From contig NZ_CP036533.1 of the NCBI RefSeq assembly GCF_024585265.1, positions 1,240,001-1,304,000 of the forward strand: a stretch of 64,000 bases of DNA, read 5' to 3'. Numbering within the stretch: position 1 is the first letter of the stretch; each line of letters starts with the position of its first letter. A model generated the notes under the pieces. That model was not told where the DNA came from. It searched no databases and saw only the letters and a program-made list of their open reading frames with translations. Both the position numbers and the translations under genes were made by a program. Origin of the DNA: Bradyrhizobium sp. WBAH42. GTDB lineage: Bacteria > Pseudomonadota > Alphaproteobacteria > Rhizobiales > Xanthobacteraceae. This document shows, piece by piece, positions 36,657-45,697 of this stretch.

Positions 36657-37979
36657 CTATCCTATTGTTTCTTCGAGCGTCTCGATAGCCTCAAAACGCT
36701 GTCTCGGCCATGTGATCTGCACCACCGCACCATGGTCCGGAAAGATCCGGTTGGTAAACGAGACCTTGGCGCCGGTGCGTTCCAGCAAGGTGCGCGCGAT
36801 GAACACGCCGAGGCCGAGGCCGCGCCGTTCGCCGCCGCCGTCGTCCTGGGAGCGCCGCCGCGACAGATAGGGCTCGCCGATCCGGTTGAGGATATCGGGC
36901 GGAATGCCGGGTCCGTCGTCGGAGATCAAGAGCTCGATATGGTCATTGTTCCACCAGGCATTCACCTCGACCGTGGTGCGGGCGAAATCGACCGCGTTCT
37001 CGACGATGTTGCCGATGCCGTAGAGGATCGCGGGATTGCGTGAGCCGACCGGCTCGGCCGCCGCGGCCACCGCGATCCGCACCTTGATCTCGACGCCGAA
37101 ATCGCGGTGCGGCGCCACCACCTCCTCGATCAGCTCCGACAGCTTCATGTGGTCGAACGGCGCGCCGGTGGAGGAGAGCTGGGTGATCTTGCTGAGGATG
37201 TCGCGGCAGCGCTGGGTCTGCTCGCGCAAGGTCTTCAGGTCGGCGGCGATGCTCGCGTCCTTCACGGTTTTTTCCAGCTCGCGCGAGATCAGGAAGATCG
37301 TCGCGAGCGGCGTGCCGAGCTCGTGCGCGGCCGCGGCAGCAAGGCCGTCGAGCTGGGTCAGGTGCTGCTCGCGCGTCAGCACCAGCTCGGTCGCGGCCAG
37401 CGCGTCCGCGAGCTTGCGCGCCTCCTCGGTCACCTGGAACGAGTAGAGGCTGGTGACGCCGATCGCGAGCGCGATCGAGAGCCAGACGCCGACGAGATAG
37501 ATCGGCGGCAACACCAGGGGATCGTCGGAATCCCACGGCAGCGGAAAATGATAGAAGAACAGCACCGACGCGCAGGCCACTGCGAGCAGGCCGAGGCCGA
37601 AGGTGAAGCGGGCCGGCAGCGCCGTGGCCGAGATCAGCACGGGCGCGAGGAACAGGAACGAGAACGGGTTCTGCAGCCCGCCGGTGAAGAACAACAGGCC
37701 CGCCAGCTCGACGATGTTCAGCGCGAGAAGGCCGGCCGCCTGCAGCGGCTCCAGCCGCCGCATCGGATTGGCCGCGGTCTGGAGCGCGAGGTTGAGCGCC
37801 GCCGACAGCGCGATGATGCTGACGCAGGGGATGATCTCGACGTTGAACTCCAGCCCCTGGGCCACGATGAAGATCGCCGCGAGCTGGCCCAGCACCGCGA
37901 GCCAGCGCAGCCGCAGGATCGTGTCCAGCCGGATATGCCGCTGCGCGTGGCGGAAGTCGGAATCGGCAATTTCGGTCAT
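36657..37979 (-). CDS. regS: Redox sensor histidine kinase RegS (ActS/PrrB/RegB family)
   Basis: A 440-residue membrane kinase with six membrane segments in the first 180 residues. The quinone-sensing motif GGLQNPF (100-106) is the RegB/PrrB hallmark. The H-box AAAAHELGTPLAT has His219. About 40 residues later QRCRD (Cys258) is where RegB proteins carry their redox-active cysteine. N- and G-boxes follow (GNIVENAVDFA, DDGPGIP, GLGLGVFIA). It senses redox or oxygen state and phosphorylates RegR. ATG 37979 is preferred over GTG 38012. The ABC ATPase gene is divergent from it. Confidence 0.93.
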   Translation of the reverse strand: MTEIADSDFRHAQRHIRLDTILRLRWLAVLGQLAAIFIVAQGLEFNVEIIPCVSIIALSAALNLALQTAANPMRRLEPLQAAGLLALNIVELAGLLFFTGGLQNPFSFLFLAPVLISATALPARFTFGLGLLAVACASVLFFYHFPLPWDSDDPLVLPPIYLVGVWLSIALAIGVTSLYSFQVTEEARKLADALAATELVLTREQHLTQLDGLAAAAAHELGTPLATIFLISRELEKTVKDASIAADLKTLREQTQRCRDILSKITQLSSTGAPFDHMKLSELIEEVVAPHRDFGVEIKVRIAVAAAAEPVGSRNPAILYGIGNIVENAVDFARTTVEVNAWWNNDHIELLISDDGPGIPPDILNRIGEPYLSRRRSQDDGGGERRGLGLGVFIARTLLERTGAKVSFTNRIFPDHGAVVQITWPRQRFEAIETLEETIG

Positions 37980-38098
37980 ATCGGCCAATGTAGCGGCGCC
38001 TTCCAAGGTCACGAACGCTGGGCTTGCGGAACCGCCCGCGGAGGAGCCCTTACATCAAGCCTTGCGCTCGCCGATGCAATAGCAGAAGAACGGCCAGC

Positions 38099-38902
38099 AT
38101 GACCGAGAATGGCAAGGCTTCAAGTCGGCCGACTGTCGCGGATCGAAATTCGTCCGCGGCAATTGCGGTCGAGCACCTCGTCAAGGTCTACAAGCAGACC
38201 CGCGCCGTCGACGACATCTCCTTTTCGCTGCCGCGCGGCAGCATCACGGGGCTTCTCGGCGGCAATGGCGCCGGCAAGACCACGACCATCGCGATGATCA
38301 TGGGCCTGGTGCTGCCGACCTCCGGCCGCGTGCAGGTGCTCGGTCATGAGATGCCCGACGAGAGCGCGTCCGTGCTGGGACGGATGAATTTCGAGAGCCC
38401 CTATGTCGACATGCCGATGCGGCTCACGGTGCGGCAGAACCTCACCGTGTTCGGCAAGCTCTATGCCGTGAAGAACCTCACTGAGCGCATTACCAGGCTC
38501 GCCGCCGATCTCGACCTCGGCGATTTCATCGACCGCGCCAACGGCAAGCTCTCCGCCGGGCAGAAGACCCGCGTTGCGCTGGCGAAGGCGCTGATCAACC
38601 AGCCCGAGCTGCTGCTCCTGGACGAGCCGACCGCCTCGCTCGACCCCGATACCGCCGACTGGGTGCGGGCGCATCTGGAGCAGTACCGCCGGGACAACAA
38701 CGCCACCATTCTCCTCGCCTCGCACAACATGCTCGAGGTCGAGCGGCTCTGCGACCGCGTCATCATCATGAAGCGCGGCCGCATCGAGGACGACGATACG
38801 CCCGAGGCGATCATGGCCCGCTACAACCGCACCACGCTGGAGGAGGTGTTTCTGGACGTCGCCCGCGGCCGGGCAAACGGCGCGAAGGAGGCGGTGCGAT
38901 GA
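38099..38902 (+). CDS. ABC-2 type exporter ATP-binding protein
   Basis: A 267-residue ABC ATPase. Walker A is GGNGAGKTT, the signature KLSAGQKTRVAL, Walker B LLLLDEPTASLDP, and the switch His in LASHNM. It belongs to the drug/lipid exporter type that pairs with an ABC-2 permease, as NodI or CcmA do. ATG 38099 has a weak AGAAGA site upstream; the frame runs further but crosses the regS promoter region. The permease gene follows after 198 bases, a gap filled by a family A repeat. The exported substrate is unknown. Confidence 0.88.
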   Translation: MTENGKASSRPTVADRNSSAAIAVEHLVKVYKQTRAVDDISFSLPRGSITGLLGGNGAGKTTTIAMIMGLVLPTSGRVQVLGHEMPDESASVLGRMNFESPYVDMPMRLTVRQNLTVFGKLYAVKNLTERITRLAADLDLGDFIDRANGKLSAGQKTRVALAKALINQPELLLLDEPTASLDPDTADWVRAHLEQYRRDNNATILLASHNMLEVERLCDRVIIMKRGRIEDDDTPEAIMARYNRTTLEEVFLDVARGRANGAKEAVR

Positions 38903-38923
38903 GGGGGCTCCTATGTCGGTCCT

Positions 38924-39073
38924 CGTCATTCCGGGGCGCGCGGAGCGCGAGCCCGGAATCCATAACCACAGGCCGCTGTAGTCGGGCGAGACGGTCAACT
39001 CCGAGTCTTCGCCAAATTCGATCCTGTGGCTATGGATCCCGGGCTCGCGACTTCGTCGCGCCCCGGGATGACG
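38924..39073. repeat. Two-hairpin palindromic repeat, family A copy 5, inside an operon
   Basis: Ends CGTCATTCCGGGGCGCG and CGCGCCCCGGGATGACG are inverted, with interior CCATAACCACAGG, CTCCGAGTCTTCGCC and CTGTGGCTATGG. Relative to copy 1 the interior (GAGTCTTCG) is in the opposite orientation. It separates the ABC ATPase gene from its permease gene. Confidence 0.85.
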
Positions 39074-39100
39074 AGCTCCTCCTGGGTACGCGGCGTCGAT

Positions 39101-39919
39101 ATGAATGACCTCTCCCTCGCCCGCGGCATCTCCGTGCACCGCATCGGCGCGATGATCCTGCGCTATTGGTATCTGCTGCTGTCGTCCTGGCCGCGGCTGC
39201 TCGAGCTGCTCTATTGGCCGGCGCTGCAGGTCATCACCTGGGGCTTTCTCCAATACTACATCGCCGAGAACGCCAACTTCTTCGCGCGCGCCGGCGGCAC
39301 GCTGATCGGCGCCGTCATCCTCTGGGACATCCTGTTCCGCGGCCAGCTCGGCTTCTCCATCTCCTTCCTGGAGGAGATGTGGGCGCGCAACATCGGCAAT
39401 CTCATGATGAGCCCCTTGAGGCCGATCGAGTTTCTGCTGTCGCTGATGGTCATGAGCCTGATCCGGCTTGCGATCGGGATTATTCCGATGACGCTGCTTG
39501 CGCTGTTCCTGTTTCACTTCAACGTCTATGCCCTTGGCCTGCCGTTGATCGCGTTCTTCTGCAATCTGATCTTCACGAGCTGGTCGGTCGGCATCTTCGT
39601 CTCGGGCCTCGTGCTGCGAAATGGCCTCGGCGCCGAGAGCATCGTCTGGACGTTGATGTTCGCGATCCTGCCACTCGCCTGCGTCTACTATCCCGTCAGC
39701 GTGTTGCCGGTCTGGCTGCAATACGTCGCCTGGGCATTGCCGCCGACCTACGCCTTCGAGGGAATGCGCGCGCTGCTGATCGAGCAGACTTTTAGGACCG
39801 ATCTGATGCTGGAGGCGTTGGTGATCAACGCGATCCTTTTGGTTGCATCTTTTGGGGCATTCCTTGCCCTTTTGCGCAGCGCAAAGCGGCACGGCTCGCT
39901 GCTGTCCGGCGGTGAATAA
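39101..39919 (+). CDS. ABC-2 type exporter permease
   Basis: A 272-residue membrane protein with six or more hydrophobic segments, of the ABC-2 class: an N-terminal amphipathic stretch (RIGAMILRYWYLLLSSWPRL), then LLYWPALQVITWGF, and the C-terminal ALPPTYAFEGMRALL, the classic ABC-2 signature. It forms the channel with the ATPase encoded upstream. ATG 39101 begins just before the first helix; the frame upstream lies in a repeat. Substrate unknown. Confidence 0.87.
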   Translation: MNDLSLARGISVHRIGAMILRYWYLLLSSWPRLLELLYWPALQVITWGFLQYYIAENANFFARAGGTLIGAVILWDILFRGQLGFSISFLEEMWARNIGNLMMSPLRPIEFLLSLMVMSLIRLAIGIIPMTLLALFLFHFNVYALGLPLIAFFCNLIFTSWSVGIFVSGLVLRNGLGAESIVWTLMFAILPLACVYYPVSVLPVWLQYVAWALPPTYAFEGMRALLIEQTFRTDLMLEALVINAILLVASFGAFLALLRSAKRHGSLLSGGE

Positions 39920-40040
39920 CGTCACTTTCCCGTGGATTCAGGCTGGTTTGGGCGTTTCGGGCACGTAGATGTACGGAACCATGGATTGACGCAATATTAC
40001 GCATTCGGCAGTATGCTGCGATGCGAAGAGGATATTAACG

Positions 40041-41369
40041 ATGCCCATTGGTGAGTTCGGCGGCGCGCCGCCCCTGGCGGCAGAAGGCAGTCCAGTCCTG
40101 ACGACGCCGATGTACTGGATGTACGAGATGGCGCACGCCTCTCTCAATCCGGCTCGTGCGGTCACCGACGCGACCAAGCTGCTGTTTCAGAATCCCCTCA
40201 ATCCCTGGTCGCGTACCGAGGTCGGCAAGTCGGTCGCCGCGGCCTGCGAATTGTTCGAGCGCACCACGCGCCGCTACGGCAAGCCGGAATGGGGCCTCAA
40301 CGACACCGAGGTCAACGGCATCCGCGTCCCCGTCGAGATCCGCTCGGTCTGGGAAAAGCCGTTCTGCAAGCTGCTCTACTTCGATCGCAAGTTCGCCCGT
40401 CCGTTGCGCAGCCCGCAGCCGCGCGTGCTGATCGTGGCGCCGATGTCCGGCCATTATGCGACGCTGCTGCGCGGCACGGTCGAGGCCTTCCTGCCGGCGC
40501 ATGAGGTCTACATCACCGATTGGGCCGATGCCCGCATGGTGCCCTTGAGCGATGGCCGCTTCGATCTCGACGACTACATCGACTATGTCATCGAGATGCT
40601 GCATGTGCTCGGCGGCAACACCCATGTGATGGCGGTGTGCCAGCCCTCCGTGCCCGTCGTCGCGGCCGTCTCGATCATGGAAGCGCGGCGCGATCCGTTC
40701 GTGCCGACCTCGATGACGCTGATGGGCGGCCCGATCGACACCCGCCGCAATCCGACCGCGGTGAACAACCTCGCCCAGGAGCGCGGTATCGACTGGTTCC
40801 GCAACCACGTCATCACCAAGGTGCCGTTTCCGCATCCGGGCATGATGCGCGACGTCTATCCGGGATTCTTGCAGCTCAACGGCTTCATCAGCATGAATCT
40901 CGACCGGCACATGGATGCCCACAAGCAGCTGTTTGCCCATCTGGTGAAGGGCGACGGCGACCTCGTCGACAAGCATCGCGACTTCTACGACGAATATCTC
41001 GCGGTGATGGATCTGCCGGCCGAGTATTACCTGCAGACCGTCGACACCGTGTTCGTGAAGCACTCGCTGCCCAAGGGCGAGATGACCCATCGCGGAACCC
41101 GCGTCGATCCTTCCAAGGTCAAGCGCGTCGCGTTGATGACGGTCGAAGGCGAGAACGACGACATCTCCGGTCTCGGTCAGACCGAAGCGACGCACACATT
41201 GTGCAGCGCGATTCCCGATCATCGCCGCGTTCATTACGTCCAGAAGGGCGTCGGACATTACGGCGTGTTCAACGGATCGCGATTCAAGTCGGAGATCGTG
41301 CCGCGGATTCACGACTTCATGGTTTCGGCTGCGAATCCTGCTTCGTTGCAGGCCCTCGCGGCTGAATAA
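40041..41369 (+). CDS. phaZ: Intracellular polyhydroxyalkanoate depolymerase PhaZ
   Basis: A 442-residue intracellular PHA depolymerase. The catalytic Cys200 lies in HVMAVCQPSVPV, the Cys lipase-like box of this family; the N-terminus has MYWMYEMAHASLNPARA; and the C-terminal GVGHYGVFNGSRF gives the catalytic histidine. It releases hydroxyacyl units from stored PHB granules. The start at ATG 40041 has AGAGGA upstream. No phaC, phaP or phaR gene is adjacent. It probably ends at the hairpin at 41401. Confidence 0.93.
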   Translation: MPIGEFGGAPPLAAEGSPVLTTPMYWMYEMAHASLNPARAVTDATKLLFQNPLNPWSRTEVGKSVAAACELFERTTRRYGKPEWGLNDTEVNGIRVPVEIRSVWEKPFCKLLYFDRKFARPLRSPQPRVLIVAPMSGHYATLLRGTVEAFLPAHEVYITDWADARMVPLSDGRFDLDDYIDYVIEMLHVLGGNTHVMAVCQPSVPVVAAVSIMEARRDPFVPTSMTLMGGPIDTRRNPTAVNNLAQERGIDWFRNHVITKVPFPHPGMMRDVYPGFLQLNGFISMNLDRHMDAHKQLFAHLVKGDGDLVDKHRDFYDEYLAVMDLPAEYYLQTVDTVFVKHSLPKGEMTHRGTRVDPSKVKRVALMTVEGENDDISGLGQTEATHTLCSAIPDHRRVHYVQKGVGHYGVFNGSRFKSEIVPRIHDFMVSAANPASLQALAAE

Positions 41370-41669
41370 CCTGAATTTCGGCTTTCCCGTCGAAATTTCG
41401 GCCCCTGCCAAGGCCTTCGGCAGGGGCAAGTTCCCGCCAGATTCGCGGTATTTAGGTAGCTTTATAGGAGTGAGTCTACCCTCACCCCTTGGGGGTGTCG
41501 CATGCGTCCAGCGGGGGCGAAAAAAGCCGGTTCCAACCCCAGTCTGTAGGGTCTCCCGGACGCCGGACCGCTGTATATTGGGCAAATGATTTGTTTTTGC
41601 GCCGAGCGCTTTCCCTGGCGGCGGTTATGGCAGAATCCGGGCGCTCTCCTGCCCCCCGGACTGACAGAC
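41370..41669. other. Gene-free interval with hairpins, possible small RNA
   Basis: A 300-base stretch between phaZ and the YgjP-like gene. It contains the stem-loop at 41401-41427, an A+T-rich patch (TTTAGGTAGCTTTATAGG) around 41451-41468, and downstream a hairpin CACCCCTTGGGGGTG near 41482-41496. No open frame with a ribosome site. The AT patch followed by GC-rich structured sequence could be a promoter plus a small RNA or leader, but nothing proves it. Confidence 0.4.
41401..41427 (+). terminator. Terminator-like stem-loop after phaZ
   Basis: GCCCCTGCC and GGCAGGGGC, nine bases each and perfectly paired, around a nine-base loop (AAGGCCTTC). No T-tract follows, so it may stabilise the phaZ mRNA end rather than terminate by itself. 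Confidence 0.5.
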
Positions 41670-42425
41670 ATGGCCACTCGCGCACTCCTCTATCGTCGGC
41701 CCCACGAACCAAAGACCCTCGTCATCACCCACGGATCGCAATTTTTTGCGATTCGGCTGCGTCGGCACCGCCGAGCGCGCCGCTACACGCTCAGAATTCA
41801 TCCGAGCGACCGCGAAGCCATCCTCACCATGCCGCCGCGCGGCACGCTTGCCGAAGCAAAAGACTTCGCACAGCGTCACGGTGCGTGGATTGCCGCGCGT
41901 CTCGGCCGCTTGCCGAAGGCCGCGCCGTTCCAGCCGGGCACGGTGATACCGCTGCGCGGCACGGCGCATCGCATCGTTCATCGCGCCGGTCAGCGCGGCA
42001 CGGTGTGGACCGAGATGCGCGACAGCGGTGAGCGCATTCTCTGCGTCGCCGGCGGCCTCGAGCATGTCGACCGCCGCGTCAGCGACTTCCTCAAGCGCGA
42101 GGCCCGCCGCGACCTGCAGCGCTCGGCGGAAGCCTACGCCGCCGAGCTCGGCGTCAGGGTCAAGCGGCTCTCGATCCGCGATCAGTCCAGCCGCTGGGGC
42201 TCCTGCACCTCGGCGGGCTCGCTGTCGTTCTCCTGGCGCCTGATCCTCGCCCCGCCCTTCGTGCTCGACTACCTCGCCGCGCACGAGGTCGCCCATCTCG
42301 TCGAGATGAATCATTCGGCGCGGTTCTGGCGCGTCTGCGGCAAGGTCTGCCCGTCGATGGAGCGCGCCAAGAAGTGGCTCGACACCTACGGCAACGATCT
42401 GCATCGGTACGGCGTCGAGGATTAG
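41670..42425 (+). CDS. YgjP-like zinc metallopeptidase family protein (DUF45)
   Basis: A 251-residue protein of the YgjP/DUF45 family. The zinc motif HEVAHLVEMNH (H-E-x-x-H then His) lies near residue 208, preceded by the block SIRDQSSRWGSCTSAGSLSFSW, the family's most conserved segment. The function of the family is unknown; it is thought to be a metal-dependent hydrolase. ATG 41670 is used, with MATRALLYRR as N-terminus. The N-terminal 110 residues are basic. Confidence 0.83.
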   Translation: MATRALLYRRPHEPKTLVITHGSQFFAIRLRRHRRARRYTLRIHPSDREAILTMPPRGTLAEAKDFAQRHGAWIAARLGRLPKAAPFQPGTVIPLRGTAHRIVHRAGQRGTVWTEMRDSGERILCVAGGLEHVDRRVSDFLKREARRDLQRSAEAYAAELGVRVKRLSIRDQSSRWGSCTSAGSLSFSWRLILAPPFVLDYLAAHEVAHLVEMNHSARFWRVCGKVCPSMERAKKWLDTYGNDLHRYGVED

Positions 42426-42451
42426 GGTTCGCTGATGGCACCTTGGGAGGT

Positions 42452-42551
42452 GTCATCGCCCGCGCAGGCGGGCGATCCAGTATTCCAGAGGCCTTGGTAA
42501 TTGAATCGATAGGCCGCGGCGTACTGGATCCCCGCCTTCGCGGGGAATGAC
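42452..42551. repeat. Palindromic repeat, family F
   Basis: Left arm GTCATCGCCCGCGCAGGCGGGCGATCCAGTA, right arm TACTGGATCCCCGCCTTCGCGGGGAATGAC. Each arm folds on itself, and the CCAGTA/TACTGG pair holds them together. It begins 27 bases after the YgjP-like gene. The remaining 200 bases before the PBP1A stop (42552-42751) hold no gene I can support. Confidence 0.75.
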
Positions 42552-42751
42552 AGTGGAGGGTGAAGGGACATCACCGCGTCTCGCTCGATTCTCGCCACAT
42601 TTCGCGACGATTGCGCCGTTTGCCTGACTAACCCCGTCGCATCAAATGCTTCGAGTGATCCACCACGCGTCACGCCGGACTCGCGTTCTACTGTGCATGG
42701 GGTTGTTTTCGCAGTTTTTGTTGTGAGGCGCCGAAGGGCCTCAGCCTGCGG

Positions 42752-44962
42752 CTACCGATTCCCGCCAAACAGCCGATCCATCAGCCAGCCATCGAGCCCG
42801 GCGGCTGCCTCGGGGCGCACATTGGCGCGCGTCGGAGGCGGCGGGCGATAGCCGCCGGCGTTCGCTTGCGGCGGAGGCGCCGGGGTCGGCGGCGACACCT
42901 GCGAGGCCGCCTGCGCGAGGTTCGACAGGCCCCAGCCGCTAGGCGAGCTCGGCAAGGCTGCCACCGGCACGCCGTCGAGCGCGGTCTTCATGAAGCGCGA
43001 CCAGACTTCCACCGGCAGGCCGCCGCCGGTCGCCTTCTTGGTCGGCGAGTTGTCGTCGTTGCCGAGCCAGACGCCGGTGACGAGGCTCGCGGTGTAGCCG
43101 ATGAACCAGGCGTCGCGGTAATCCTGGCTGGTGCCGGTCTTGCCGGCCGCCGGCCAGCCCGGGATCTCCGCCTTCTTGGCTGTGCCCGATATCAGCGTCT
43201 CCCGCATCATCGCATTCATCATACCGACATAGCGGGGGTCGATGACCTGGTTACGTTCCTCCGGCTGGCGCATGTAGAGCAGCTTGCCGCTGAGCGTCCT
43301 GATCCTTGTGACGACATGCGGCGCCACCGCGAGGCCGCCATTGGCGAACGGCGCGTAGGCGCCGACCAGCTCGACGACTGAGACCTCCGACGTGCCGAGC
43401 GCGATCGAGGCGTTGGGTTCGAGCTTGGAGGAGATGCCGAGCCGGTGCGCGGTGCGCACCACGTTCTTCGGCCCGACCTCGAGGCCGAGGCGGATGGCGA
43501 CCGTGTTGAGCGACATCGCCAGCGCCTGCGTCAGCGTCACCGCGCCGAAATATTCATGGGTGTAGTTCTCAGGTCTCCAGCCCTTGACCTCGATCGGCGC
43601 ATCCTGGCGCATCGTATCGGGCGTCAGCCCCTGCTCGAGCGCGGTGAGGTACACGAACGGCTTGAACGAGGAGCCCGGCTGGCGCCTGGCGGTGACCGCG
43701 CGGTTGTACTGGCTGTCGGAATAGTTCCGACCGCCCACCATGGCGCGCACGGCGCCATCGGGCGTCATCGCCACCAGCGCGCCCTGGCTGACGTTGAACT
43801 TCACGCTCTTGGCCGCGAGCTCGTCGATGATGGCGGCTTCGGCGACGCTCTGCAGCTTCGGATCGATCGTGGTCTCGACCTTGATGCTCTCGTCGATCTG
43901 GCCGACCAAATCGTCCAGCACCTCGCCGATCCAGTCGGCGACGTAGTTCACCGTGCCGGCGCCCGCCGGCTTCACGTTGTAGGAGGGATGGCCGATCGAG
44001 GCCTTCGCCTGCGCGTCGGTGATGAATTTCGCATCCGCCATCGCCGCGAGCACGATCTGCGCCCGCGCTTCGGCGCCTTCTGGGTTGCGGTTCGGGGCAA
44101 GGCGGGACGGCGATTTGACGAGGCCGGCCAGCATCGCGGCCTCCGCGACCGTCACGTTCTTCGCCGACTTGCCGAAATATTTCTGCGCCGCCGCCTCGAC
44201 GCCGTAGGCGCCGGAGCCGAAATAGACGCGGTTGAGATAGAGCTCCAGGATCTCGTCCTTGGAGTGCTTGCGCTCCAGCCAGATCGCGAGCTCCACCTCC
44301 TGCAGCTTGCGCTGCAGGGTGCGCTCCTGGGTCAGGAACAGGTTTTTCGCGAGCTGCTGCGTCAAGGTCGAGCCGCCCTGTGACACGCCGCGATGGAGGA
44401 CGTTGGTGACCAGCGCGCGCAGGATGCCGACAGGGTCGATGCCGAAATGCGAATAGAAGCGGCGATCCTCGATGGCGATGAACGCCTTGGGCAAATACGG
44501 CGGCAGATCCTTCAGTGCGACATTGGCGCCGGCCATCTCGCCGCGCTGCGCCAGCATGCTGCCGTCGATGCCGACGATCTGGATCGTCGGTGGGCGCTTG
44601 GGGATTTCCAGCGACTGGATCGGCGGCAAATGGGCGCCGACATAGATCACGACGCCGATCACGGCGATGACGCCCCACAGGCTCAGCACCGCGCCCCAAT
44701 AGACCAGGCGGCCGAGGCCGGCACCGAAGCGCGACTTTGATCGCCGCTTGGCGCCGCTGCGGCTGGCTGGCGCTTTGCGCTCGCGCGGCGGCTCGTCGCC
44801 GGCATCCTCGCTCTTGCGCTTGGCGGATGGTTTGGCAGATTTCTTCGGCTTGTCGTCGCCGCCGGGAACGCGGTCCGCGGCGGTCAGGCGCAGATCGGCG
44901 AGCGCCGCGGGCAAGCCGAACAGCGGCTCCTTCCGCGCACCCTTTTTCTTTCCCCACGCCAT
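42752..44962 (-). CDS. Class A penicillin-binding protein (PBP1A)
   Basis: A 736-residue bifunctional peptidoglycan synthase. Order: a Lys/Arg-rich cytoplasmic tail (about 1-85), one membrane anchor, a GT51 transglycosylase domain with EDRRFYSHFGID and GGSTLTQQLAKNLF, and a transpeptidase domain with SSFK (active serine in GSSFKPF), SLN and KTGTS. The C-terminus is Pro-rich (PPTPAPPPQ, YRPPPPTR). It polymerises and cross-links the cell wall. The long basic tail and the Pro-rich end are longer than in Escherichia PBP1a. It is not in an obvious operon. Confidence 0.94.
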   Translation of the reverse strand: MAWGKKKGARKEPLFGLPAALADLRLTAADRVPGGDDKPKKSAKPSAKRKSEDAGDEPPRERKAPASRSGAKRRSKSRFGAGLGRLVYWGAVLSLWGVIAVIGVVIYVGAHLPPIQSLEIPKRPPTIQIVGIDGSMLAQRGEMAGANVALKDLPPYLPKAFIAIEDRRFYSHFGIDPVGILRALVTNVLHRGVSQGGSTLTQQLAKNLFLTQERTLQRKLQEVELAIWLERKHSKDEILELYLNRVYFGSGAYGVEAAAQKYFGKSAKNVTVAEAAMLAGLVKSPSRLAPNRNPEGAEARAQIVLAAMADAKFITDAQAKASIGHPSYNVKPAGAGTVNYVADWIGEVLDDLVGQIDESIKVETTIDPKLQSVAEAAIIDELAAKSVKFNVSQGALVAMTPDGAVRAMVGGRNYSDSQYNRAVTARRQPGSSFKPFVYLTALEQGLTPDTMRQDAPIEVKGWRPENYTHEYFGAVTLTQALAMSLNTVAIRLGLEVGPKNVVRTAHRLGISSKLEPNASIALGTSEVSVVELVGAYAPFANGGLAVAPHVVTRIRTLSGKLLYMRQPEERNQVIDPRYVGMMNAMMRETLISGTAKKAEIPGWPAAGKTGTSQDYRDAWFIGYTASLVTGVWLGNDDNSPTKKATGGGLPVEVWSRFMKTALDGVPVAALPSSPSGWGLSNLAQAASQVSPPTPAPPPQANAGGYRPPPPTRANVRPEAAAGLDGWLMDRLFGGNR

Positions 44963-45132
44963 ACGCCAAACGCCCGGTCAGCCCGCCCCGCCGAGACGCT
45001 AGCGGTCGCTGTTTAAGGCCGGGTTACCCCGGCGTTAACGCGCGATTAGGAGATGCGGCATTCGCCGGCCGCAGTTCCGCTTCCGGGGCGGCAAGGCTAG
45101 GATCGCCGGCTCCAATAAGGAGAGGGAGCGCC

Positions 45133-45558
45133 ATGGGCCATATCGATCCGACCAAGGAGATCTTCGCGCAATTCCGGGAGAACGATCGCCCGGGCCCGAT
45201 CCAGATGCTGAACCTGGTCCGCCTGCGCAAAGAGGCTGCCTATCCTGACGGACGCAAGGCCAGCGGCGCGGAAGCCTATGCGGCCTACGGCCGCGAAAGC
45301 GGCCCGGTGTTCGAGCGTCTCGGCGGCCGTATCGTCTGGCAGGGCAGGTTCGAGCTGATGCTGATCGGCCCGCAGGAGGAGCGCTGGGACCATTGCTTCA
45401 TCGCCGAATATCCGAGCGTCGCCGCCTTCGTGGAGATGATCCGCGACCCCGTCTATCGCGAGGCGGTGAAGCACCGCCAGGCCGCGGTCGAGGATTCGCG
45501 GCTGATCCGGCACGCCGTGCTGCCGGTCGGGAAGAATTTTGGGGAGATACCGATCTGA
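45133..45558 (+). CDS. DUF1330 family protein
   Basis: A 141-residue protein with the ferredoxin-like dimeric alpha/beta-barrel layout of DUF1330: PIQMLNLVRLRKEA near the N-terminus, AYAAYGRESGPVFERLGGRI, and IAEYPSVAAFVEMIRDPVYREAVKHRQAAVEDSRLI at the end, the most conserved part. The function is unknown; relatives sit near catabolic genes. The ribosome site is strong (AGGAGAGGGAG before ATG 45133). Confidence 0.85.
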   Translation: MGHIDPTKEIFAQFRENDRPGPIQMLNLVRLRKEAAYPDGRKASGAEAYAAYGRESGPVFERLGGRIVWQGRFELMLIGPQEERWDHCFIAEYPSVAAFVEMIRDPVYREAVKHRQAAVEDSRLIRHAVLPVGKNFGEIPI

Positions 45559-45583
45559 ACGCCAAGTAGGAAGCTCTCTCGAT

Positions 45584-45668
45584 CGTCATGGCCGGGCTTG
45601 ACCCGGCCATCCACGGCTTCCTTGACGACCCAAGAACGTGGATGCCCGGGACAAGCCCGGGCATGACG
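45584..45668. repeat. Palindromic repeat, family G
   Basis: Ends CGTCATGGCCGGGCTTG and CAAGCCCGGGCATGACG are nearly inverted, with ATCCACG facing CGTGGAT inside. It lies between the convergent ends of the DUF1330 and binding-protein genes. Confidence 0.75.
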
Positions 45669-45697
45669 TCGTTGAGGCAGGCGCGTCGTCTCTTCGC

